DNA of 7,347 nt from an uncultured Collinsella sp. GTDB lineage: Bacteria; Actinomycetota; Coriobacteriia; Coriobacteriales; Coriobacteriaceae. The notes under the pieces are model-generated. The model searched no databases. It was not told the origin of the DNA and was given only the letters and a program-made list of their open reading frames with translations. Where the stretch lies: contig CAKUEZ010000095.1 in the NCBI GenBank assembly GCA_934646965.1, positions 1 through 7,347 on the forward strand, read 5' to 3'. A program made the translations under genes and the position numbers. Of the stretch, positions 1 through 7,100 are shown in pieces. Positions within the stretch are counted from its first letter, which is position 1. Every line of letters starts with the position of its first letter.

Positions 1-75
1 TGGAGCGGGCAACGGGACTCGAACCCGCGAGTGTCAGCTTGGGAAGCTGATGCCTTACCACTTGGCGATGCCCGC
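1..75 (-). tRNA. tRNA-Gly, anticodon CCC
   Basis: Read on the minus strand, the sequence folds into a complete cloverleaf. The acceptor stem is GCGGGCA paired with TGCCCGC. The D arm is GCC/GGC, and the anticodon stem TCAGC/GCTGA encloses the loop TTCCCAA. The variable loop has five bases, and the T arm GCGGG/CCCGT holds the TTCGAGT loop. The anticodon CCC (window positions 41-43) reads the glycine codon GGG. The discriminator base is T and the 3' CCA is encoded in the DNA (positions 1-3), so the gene ends exactly at the window edge. What lies beyond its 3' end, where integrated elements are often found, cannot be seen. All stems pair, with one G-T pair in the T stem, so the gene looks functional. 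Confidence 0.96.
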
Positions 76-88
76 TTGTGTGTTGGCT

Positions 89-118
89 AGTATAACGCGG
101 TTGTCTTGTTCGATACAA
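89..118 (-). promoter_or_regulatory. Probable sigma-70-type promoter of the tRNA-Gly gene
   Basis: On the minus strand, a TATACT -10 box (89-94) lies 18 bp downstream of a weak TTGTAT -35 box (113-118). Initiation would fall a few bases before the mature tRNA 5' end at 75, a normal distance for a tRNA gene. The -10 box matches the consensus well and the -35 box only partly. No other promoter-like pair is better placed. Confidence 0.55.
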
Positions 119-362
119 GGGTGCCGATAGTTGTTTTAGCTGTGGAGAATCGTCTGAATTTTAAGTCAATTGTGGAGACGAGGACCTTTGGTTTGCTTTT
201 CTTGCCATCTTCTACCTGCTCTTTTGTTTCATTGTTTTTACGCCGGCTAGATTTGTCAGAAATCGGTCAAGCTTTTGGTCGGCTTCCGGTACTTACCCGC
301 ATGAACTCCGGCGGTAGCCTCATCCCACGCGTCGCAATCTCCCCGCGCGGCGCACGAGGGAT
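119..362 (+). other. Intergenic leader upstream of the adhesin gene, no gene seen
   Basis: No convincing coding region or RNA gene is visible in this stretch. The only long open frame starts at a TTG at 106 and runs 145 bases into the adhesin gene in another frame, with no ribosome binding site, so it is not credible. The middle part (about 185-240) is T- and pyrimidine-rich on the plus strand and much lower in GC than the flanking genes. The adhesin promoter should lie here. The best pair I can find is TTGTTT (224-229) and TAGATT (248-253) with an 18-bp spacer, which is a weak match, so I do not call it as a promoter. Confidence 0.4.
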
Positions 363-368
363 AAGGAG
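363..368 (+). promoter_or_regulatory. Ribosome binding site of the adhesin gene
   Basis: AAGGAG lies five bases upstream of the ATG at 374. An in-frame TAA at 362-364 immediately precedes and overlaps it, so translation cannot begin further upstream in this frame. The two facts together fix the start codon. Confidence 0.85.
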
Positions 369-373
369 CAGCC

Positions 374-3300
374 ATGTCCAACGCACCCACGCACTCTGTC
401 CACAGCGCAATCGTTACAGGTCCGCTGCTCCTGCTCCTCCTCTTACTCATCATCTGCCTGGCTCCGGGACCCGCACTTGCTATCGACGGCTACGATCAGC
501 TCGGCTTCCGCACCATTAGCGACGATTGCGGGCCCTTCCTCATCGGAAAGTACGAAGCTCAAGACACTTCAATCGCGTACTGCATGAACCAGGATTGTCC
601 CGGACCCAGCAAGCCTGGAGGGCCGTGGCGTGCCTACGACCAAGGCTGGACGTGGCTCGACAACGAGTTCGCTGCCGTCGTCTGTCATGGATACCCCTCC
701 GCCACGTCGTTTGGCGGACACGACCTAACGCCCGACCGCGCCCGAGCCGCCACCCAGCTTGCCGTGTGGATGCTTAAAGGAACCACGCACCCCGACGGCA
801 CTTTTTCGTACACAAACAACGCCGGTATCCCCAGAAGTGGCAAGTTCACCCAAGACACCGAGATCGTAGCTGCGGCACGATGGCTCTATGACAATGCGAA
901 AGCCGGCAACATCAAAGCCGCGCCCCATCGAGCCAGACGCTACCACGCCCCCACCTCAAACGAGGGACGGCACCAAGACATGCTCTACGTTCTGCCCGCC
1001 GTTACCGTGTCCTTCGAGAAGCAGTCTGCGGACGTCACCATCACCAGCGGAAACGATATATACCAGCTAAACGGTGCCACCTTTGACATCTTTGAAAGCG
1101 CAAGCGACGCACGCGTCGGAACCATCCAGATGGACGAAAACGGGCGGGCGCAGGCGTCACTTCTGCCCAACACGGCCTACTATCTGTTGGAAACAAAGGC
1201 TCCGGCAGGCTACGCGCCACGTCGCGACCGTGTCGAGTTCACCACCTCGGGCGATGGCGGGCACGTCTCCATCGCCGAGATACCTGGCACCATTTCGCTG
1301 CGCATCGTAAAGCTCGACAAGGCGACGGGTGCCGGCCCCCAAGCAGGGGCATCGCTCTCCGGTGCCGAATTCACTTGCGTTTCGCAGTCAACACCAGGCT
1401 GGACGCGCATCCTCACCACCGACGACGCCGGCCTGGCAACGTTGAGCGACATCCCTTTGGGCACCTTCACCATCTATGAATCGAAAGCACCCGAGGGCTA
1501 TCTGCTATCCGGTGAAACGTGGAGCTACACCGTCGGCGCCGATCAGCTCGGCGATACCGGCGTTATCGAGCTCGAGAGCCACGTTCCCGACACCCCCATC
1601 GCCTTCGACCTTGAAATCTCAAAGTTTAAAGACCATGGCGACAGTAGCGAATCTGGCATCGAACAGCCGGCAGAGGGCGTTGTCTTCGAGATCGTTAGCA
1701 ATAGCTCGCAGCAGGTTGTCGGCACGCTAACCACCAACGTCTACGGCTTCGCTTCGACCAAGGACCAACCCGATGCATGGTTTGGCGACGGTACACGGCC
1801 CGAAGGCGTTCACGGTGCCATCCCCTACGATCGAGCGGGCTACACCGTGCGTGAAGTTCGCGAAACCGTACCTGATGGATTTAAACAGGCGGGAGAATGG
1901 TCCATTTCTGCCGAGCAGATTGCCGACGGGGTGGTGCTGCAATACATCGTGGATAACCATGCCATATCGACACACCTGCAAATCGTAAAGCGTGACGCTC
2001 AAACGGGGAGCGCCGTGCCACTCGCCGGCTTCACCTTCCAACTACTCGACAGCAACCATGAACCCGTTTCCCAAACATGCTGGTATCCGGCCCATTCCGT
2101 CATGAACACCTTCACGACCGACAAAACCGGTGCCGTCACGCTGCCCGAGTCGCTCCGTCCCGGCACCTACTACATCCGTGAGAAGGATGCCGCAGCCCCT
2201 TATCTTAGGGGAGAAGATCTTGAGCTTTCGATACCTGCCGATATGAACCTAACGTCCGTTGCCATCGCTTCGTTCTACGATCAACCGGCGACCGGCAAGA
2301 TTGAAATTGTCAAAAGTGACGCCGTAGACGGCGGCGCCCTGGCGGGAGCGGTCTTTGAGATTCGCGCGGCGGAAGATATCGTCCGCCCAGACGGCAGCAT
2401 GGTTGCCCTTGCAGGAGAGACGGTCGCAACCATCGAAACCGGCGCGCAGGGAAAGGCCGACATCAATGGCCTTTCACTTGGTTGCGGCACGGCACATTAC
2501 GAGGTCGTTGAGGTAAACGCTCCCGAAGGATACCTGCTCGACCCGACGCCTCACGCCGTTGAGCTCACCTATGCCGACCAGGATACGCCGGTCATCTATG
2601 CTCGAGTCGATGCTTCCAACGATTACACCAAGGTCGATATCTCCAAGACCGACGCCACCGACCAGGCAGAGATTGAGGGCGCACAGCTTACCCTCCTGGA
2701 CGCAAACGGAGAGACTATCGAAACCTGGACCTCGACCGCGACGCCGCATCGCATTGAGCGTCTTGCACCTGGCTCCTACACGCTGCGCGAAACGATGTCG
2801 CCGCGCACCTACGACACGGCCGAAGAAGTTACGTTCGAAGTGAAGGAAACCGGGGACGTCCAGAAGGTCGTCATGAATGACAACCCGATTGAAATCATAG
2901 GAAGGGTCGACAAACGCCAGGAAATTGCCCTGCCAGTTACGAGTGGCCTGACGGCAAACGGCGACGGCAAGAACCGCGCCGCAACGCAATCCGATGCGCA
3001 GGGCGAGTTCGCCTACACCATCGATGCCCGCAACGAATCAAAAACCTGGGTTGACGAGTTCACGATCACCGATGAACTCGAGTGCGCAGCCGCCGGAACC
3101 GCTCGGCTCGTGAGCGTAGAAACGCCCGTCGCCGCGGGCGACTACGACGGACGATGCAACATATGGTATCGCACGTCCCCCGAACTCGAGCAAGACTGCG
3201 ATGAGCAGACCAACGCCACGCTCAGTGACGGACACGAAAATCCTTGGCTCGAAACGGATGAAGTTAAAAACCTTCTCGGCGAAGATACAAGACTTGTCGA

Positions 3301-3805
3301 CTACGACGGCTGGCATCTTTGGAAGTCCAACATATCCACAAGCGAATCAATCACACTGGCCGTCAAAGACCTCGATTTGCCAAAGGATACACAGGTGACG
3401 GGTTTGCGCATCGAATACGGTTCCGCATCTGCCGATTTCACGACGCGATCCGATGCCTCGACATGGAGTCGTGATGACCTGAAAGATGAGCACGATGACC
3501 TGGACGACGCCAAGGCATCACTCGACCCACAGACACATGGAGCACTGGTTCGCATGGCCGCCACGACATCCTATGTGCCCGAGAAGGCAATAGCCAACGG
3601 CGCCCGCGTCGACCTTTGTCGCAACGGAGGCGGCAGCAAACTCGAGTCCCACGATGAGGATCACGTTATCCAACGTTGCATGCTGCCCCAGGACCTGCCA
3701 TCGACGGGCTCTGCTCCCCTTGCCGCACTGATGACCGCCCTTATGACCGCGGGCGGCGCAGCCCTCTGGATCGCCAAAATCAGGTCGACGGACGCAAAGC
3801 GTTAG
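374..3805 (+). CDS. LPXTG-anchored thioester-domain adhesin with six CnaB (SpaA-like) repeats
   Basis: This is a 1143-residue cell-wall-anchored surface protein. The signal peptide has a run of eight leucines (18-25) and a likely cleavage site after ALA (34-36). Residues about 40-200 match the actinobacterial thioester (TQXA/TED) domain: AYC at 68-70, HGYP at 105-108 and TQLAVW at 127-132. This predicts a Cys70-Gln128 thioester, a bond that lets known family members attach covalently to host surface amines. Six CnaB-like domains follow at about 209-840. Their candidate isopeptide lysines are 216, 313, 417, 539, 647 and 758. Their candidate catalytic glutamates are 273, 369, 494, 603, 713 and 806, several in E-x-x-A-P-x-G-Y motifs. 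Residues about 841-1095 form a larger domain I cannot assign confidently. LPSTG at 1108-1112, a hydrophobic segment and a basic tail make up the sortase signal. No pilin motif is evident and no sortase gene is nearby, so a single-chain adhesin or pilus tip subunit fits better than a pilus backbone. The binding target is unknown. Confidence 0.9.
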   Translation: MSNAPTHSVHSAIVTGPLLLLLLLLIICLAPGPALAIDGYDQLGFRTISDDCGPFLIGKYEAQDTSIAYCMNQDCPGPSKPGGPWRAYDQGWTWLDNEFAAVVCHGYPSATSFGGHDLTPDRARAATQLAVWMLKGTTHPDGTFSYTNNAGIPRSGKFTQDTEIVAAARWLYDNAKAGNIKAAPHRARRYHAPTSNEGRHQDMLYVLPAVTVSFEKQSADVTITSGNDIYQLNGATFDIFESASDARVGTIQMDENGRAQASLLPNTAYYLLETKAPAGYAPRRDRVEFTTSGDGGHVSIAEIPGTISLRIVKLDKATGAGPQAGASLSGAEFTCVSQSTPGWTRILTTDDAGLATLSDIPLGTFTIYESKAPEGYLLSGETWSYTVGADQLGDTGVIELESHVPDTPIAFDLEISKFKDHGDSSESGIEQPAEGVVFEIVSNSSQQVVGTLTTNVYGFASTKDQPDAWFGDGTRPEGVHGAIPYDRAGYTVREVRETVPDGFKQAGEWSISAEQIADGVVLQYIVDNHAISTHLQIVKRDAQTGSAVPLAGFTFQLLDSNHEPVSQTCWYPAHSVMNTFTTDKTGAVTLPESLRPGTYYIREKDAAAPYLRGEDLELSIPADMNLTSVAIASFYDQPATGKIEIVKSDAVDGGALAGAVFEIRAAEDIVRPDGSMVALAGETVATIETGAQGKADINGLSLGCGTAHYEVVEVNAPEGYLLDPTPHAVELTYADQDTPVIYARVDASNDYTKVDISKTDATDQAEIEGAQLTLLDANGETIETWTSTATPHRIERLAPGSYTLRETMSPRTYDTAEEVTFEVKETGDVQKVVMNDNPIEIIGRVDKRQEIALPVTSGLTANGDGKNRAATQSDAQGEFAYTIDARNESKTWVDEFTITDELECAAAGTARLVSVETPVAAGDYDGRCNIWYRTSPELEQDCDEQTNATLSDGHENPWLETDEVKNLLGEDTRLVDYDGWHLWKSNISTSESITLAVKDLDLPKDTQVTGLRIEYGSASADFTTRSDASTWSRDDLKDEHDDLDDAKASLDPQTHGALVRMAATTSYVPEKAIANGARVDLCRNGGGSKLESHDEDHVIQRCMLPQDLPSTGSAPLAALMTALMTAGGAALWIAKIRSTDAKR
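3695..3802 (+). other. Cell-wall sorting signal (LPSTG, membrane segment, basic tail)
   Basis: Codons 1108-1143 encode LPSTG, then about 22 mostly hydrophobic residues, then a short tail containing K, R, K and R. In known systems a sortase cleaves between the Thr and Gly of this motif and joins the Thr to peptidoglycan or to another pilin. The order and spacing are canonical. The sortase itself must be encoded elsewhere. Confidence 0.93.
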
Positions 3806-3810
3806 TTGTC

Positions 3811-3847
3811 AAAAAACGGGGCGAGCCAGTCTCCCGGCTCGCCCCGT
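3811..3847 (-). terminator. Intrinsic terminator between convergent genes, oriented for the minus-strand operon
   Basis: ACGGGGCGAGCC (3816-3827) and GGCTCGCCCCGT (3836-3847) form a perfect 12-bp stem with an 8-base loop. Read on the minus strand, a run of six T follows the stem (complement of 3811-3816), which makes a textbook rho-independent terminator for the genes ending at 3879. Read on the plus strand, the bases after the stem are AAACAGTCATT, without a T tract. Termination of the adhesin transcript, whose stop codon ends at 3805, is therefore less certain, although the same hairpin may still act on it. Confidence 0.88.
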
Positions 3848-3878
3848 AAACAGTCATTATTGGCGATAAGCCATATCC

Positions 3879-4094
3879 CTACTCGGCAGAAGAACCACCA
3901 TCGATGGTTGCCTGATCGGCCTCATCGATACCGTCGGCACCCACGGACTGCTCCTGTTGCACCTCTTCGCTAATCGCGGACGCGGGCGTGGATCCCTTAA
4001 CGCCCACGATATAGGCAGCGCCAAAGCCCAAGGCGACGGCAATCAGGGTCAAAATCAGATACACGGGCCAATGGCGCTTAATATACGAAAACAC
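3879..4094 (-). CDS. Small single-span membrane protein with acidic tail, function unknown
   Basis: This 71-residue protein starts at a GTG codon that is preceded at five bases by a full AAGGAG site. A short basic N-terminus (K6, R7) leads into one hydrophobic segment at about residues 11-32. The remaining 38 or so residues are polar and acidic, with nine Asp or Glu and no Lys or Arg after K33. The charge pattern predicts an N-terminus in the cytoplasm and an acidic tail outside. The gene begins 19 bp after the stop of the M28-like gene, on the same strand and ahead of a shared terminator, so cotranscription is likely. I recognise no family. The strong ribosome binding site and operon position support a real gene. 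It might be a partner of the upstream membrane protein, but only the gene order suggests this. Confidence 0.72.
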   Translation of the reverse strand: MFSYIKRHWPVYLILTLIAVALGFGAAYIVGVKGSTPASAISEEVQQEQSVGADGIDEADQATIDGGSSAE

Positions 4095-4099
4095 GCTGA

Positions 4100-4105
4100 C
4101 TCCTT
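4100..4105 (-). promoter_or_regulatory. Ribosome binding site of the 71-residue protein gene
   Basis: AAGGAG on the minus strand sits five bases before the GTG at 4094-4092, inside the 19-bp gap after the TAG stop of the upstream gene. Its strength and spacing support GTG as the true start and suggest independent or reinitiated translation within the operon. Confidence 0.8.
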
Positions 4106-4113
4106 AGAACTGC

Positions 4114-7100
4114 CTACGAACGACGAATGACCTCGGTAACAACCTCGGACACCGTAGCGATGTTCGTCGGGTTGACGTTGTAGGGCAGATCATCCTCGGT
4201 ACGAGCGCAAGCCAAGCGAGGACCGTCCACGCCTGCGATCGTAAGGGCGCGGCGGCTTGCCTCGAGCGCGGCGTATGCATCCGTCTTGGCATAAGGCATT
4301 TCGAACGCGCCACAATCGACATGGAACGACTTGCAGACCTTGCTGACCAGATTCATGATGCGGCGGTCGCCCTTAAGCAGTTGCTGTTCGCCCTCGACCG
4401 TCACGACCGAAAGCCTGCCGGCGCCAATCGACTCGAGGTTGATAAAGAACACGCCGCGAAGCTTATCGCGATGCGAGGCCAGGAAAGCCTTCATGCCGGC
4501 GCCATCGCAATCCGAAGCACCCGTCGCAACGAACCAAATATCATGGCCGAGCAGCTCATCGTCGCCCATAGAGGCAACTGCCGCGAGCATGTCCTCGCTC
4601 GATGCGCCATCGGAAGACGTAGCGCCGCCCTTCCAGCCGTCGTCATCGTCTTCGAAGTTATCCCACGAACCGATGCCGCGGCCAGACTTCTTGGCGTCGT
4701 AGTCGTCCTCGACGCCCAGCCAGTCGCTCATGCTGTCCTGCTCGTTCTTCTTTTTGCGACCGAACAGGCCACCGAGGCCGCGCTTCTGGGGCTTCGAGGT
4801 CGTCACGGGAGCCGAGATGGTCTCGAGCGGCTGCGCATCAGACACAATAGGCATGGAAGGCACCACCGGGGCCGATGTGGGTTCGGGGCCTTGAGCCGTT
4901 GCAAAGGGGTCGTCGGCCTGTGCTGAAGGATCGGGCAGGTCAAACAGCGACGTGCGAGATGCGACGTTGGCCTGCTGCATGGAGGGCAGCGACGGATCGG
5001 GGACGGAGGCAAGCGGCGACGATGAAGGTATGGACACCGGTACAGAGGCCGGATCGGGGACATTCACCTGCGGGCGCGCCGGCACGCGAGACGAAATCTG
5101 TGCCATGAGGGAATCAACCGTCTCGTCCTGCGTGAGGGCGGCGTTGGACACCGTGGCACCGGGATCACTCGGCGTGGGCATGGTAAAGATCTGCGTAGAG
5201 TACGGCCTAGATTCGTCGACCTTGGGGGTCTCGTCGACCGCAGGTTGTGGCTCCGGCTCCACGGCCGGCGCCTCGACCTGCTCGGGTACATCGTCCTCAA
5301 CGGAATCGACCGTATCGTCAGCCACGTCATCGGCAACGGCGGCGTCCTGGGCCTCATCGGAGGCAGAAAGGGACTCGGCGATCGCAGTACCCTGCTTCTC
5401 GAACGTCATCGTGGCATCGAAGGACATGGTGCTATCGACCGGCTGCTGCGCCTCGAAGGACGTCGTTGCCTCGGCAACGTCAGCGGAAGCCGGCTGCTGG
5501 GTCTCAAAAGACGTCGTGGCATCGGCGACATCGGTCGTCACCGACTGCTCGGCCTCATTCTGCTCGAACTCCTGTGCCGCGCGCTCGCGCTCGGCCTCGT
5601 CAGCCTGCTGCTGAGCGACAGCCTCCCGCTCGGCAGCTTCGCGGGCAGCGGCACGCTTTTCCTCAAAGTCGTCAACGAGCTTCTTGCCCTTTGCGAGGGC
5701 ACCCTTAAAGAAGCTGGAGGCGCTGGCGCCAATCGACGAGAATGCGGAAGCGATATCGGCGTGAGGCGTCGTCGAGGGAAGCTCTGCCGAAAAATCGGTA
5801 TCGCTCTCGTAGGACACGCGCTGCGGGTACTCATCGTAATCATCGTCGGCGGAATCATCCTCAACCTGAGCCGGAGCGGCGGGGGCAAGAACGTCAAGGC
5901 CGGCCGCGGGGTCGGACACGGGCGCTACCTCGGGCTCGGCATCGACAGAAGGAGCGGAGGCGGGCTCGACGAACGCAACCGCTGTGTCAGGCATGGACTC
6001 TTGCGCTGCGGGAACAGGCTCGGGCTCAAACGTCGGCTCCTCGCCCTCATCGTAATCGAGCGTGCAGGACTCGGGCAGCATGCCGAGTGCACGGATGGCA
6101 TCCGAACCAAAGCGGATGTTGCCGGCGGCATTGCGATAGAGTTTGGGCTCGGGCTCGACCGGCTCGGCCACCGCGGCCTCCTCCGCCGGCTCGGCAGTGA
6201 GCTCCTCCTCGGCTGCCACTTCGGCCTGCACAATCTGGTCCTGATCCTCGGCCTGGGCCTCAGGTGCGATAGCGCCGATCAGCGTTGCATCGGCAGAGGC
6301 ACCCTCGAAACCATCGATCTGTTCGTCGAACGTCTCGGCCTGCTCGGACTCGGCGGCAAGCGGCTGTCCAAATTCATCCTCGGCATAGCTGGGCTCATCA
6401 TATTCGATCGTGTTGCCATAGTCGTTTTGCTGCTGTGCCGCCGCATACTCGGCCGCAGCGCGCGCCATTTCCTCGGCACGGCGCTTTTGTTCGCCAAAGT
6501 ACGTATCGAACGGAACGTCATCGGGGAACTCGTTTTCGCCCTGATAGGGAGCGACATTGTCCATAACACCAAGCAGGGCGGCAACGGAAGACTTGTTGCA
6601 CACCGAACCGGACGTGTAGGGAAGCACAAAGCGGTTGGCAATGATATTTGCCGCATTGGCAAGGGCCACCAGCGAAGCAAGAATCGCAACGATCCACAGC
6701 AGCACCTTAAGTGCGCCGGGAAGCGGCAGAATACGCAGGACAGCGACGGCCGCGGGCGCGATCGTGGCAACAGGCAGAATCTTTGCAATCAGTGCGCGAT
6801 AGGGAGCATAGGGCTCGCGTGCAAACAGCTCGGCACGGGGAGAATCATAGTGAGCCACCACGACCACGGGACGGTTGCGCGGGGACGCGAGCGGACCCGA
6901 AGCCTTGTGGTAGGCGATGACGTTTTGGCTTACACCCGTTTTACCCAGGCGCGAGATGACAGGACGGCCCGTGCGCTCGAGCACATACAGCACTGCACCG
7001 ACAATCGCCAGCAAGGTGCCGACCAGGCCGACGCCGCCGCCAATACCCATGAGCAAGGCACCCGCAAAAGCCAAAATACCCGTTACAGCAAACGCCATCC

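Noticed and set aside
1..75. Mobile-element attachment site at the tRNA-Gly gene
   Set aside because: Elements usually insert at the tRNA 3' end, which is the left edge of the window. No integrase gene or repeated copy of the tRNA end is seen inside the window.
105..119. Short hairpin CTTGT-TCGAT-ACAAG near the tRNA gene
   Set aside because: The stem is only five base pairs and has no T tract. It overlaps the proposed -35 region of the tRNA promoter and could arise by chance.
422..449. CTG/CTC low-complexity run in the signal peptide region as a possible phase-variation tract
   Set aside because: The units are imperfect (mixed CTG, CTC, TTA) and too few for efficient slippage. A leucine-rich hydrophobic core explains the run.
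106..519. A 137-codon plus-strand open frame starting at TTG and overlapping the adhesin start
   Set aside because: It has a weak start codon and no ribosome binding site, runs out of frame into the adhesin gene, and its second half is arginine- and proline-rich as expected of an off-frame translation.
2474..2989. A 171-codon minus-strand open frame inside the adhesin gene
   Set aside because: It lies wholly within a well-supported coding region that shows repeated CnaB motifs in the sense frame. Its translation shows no family features.
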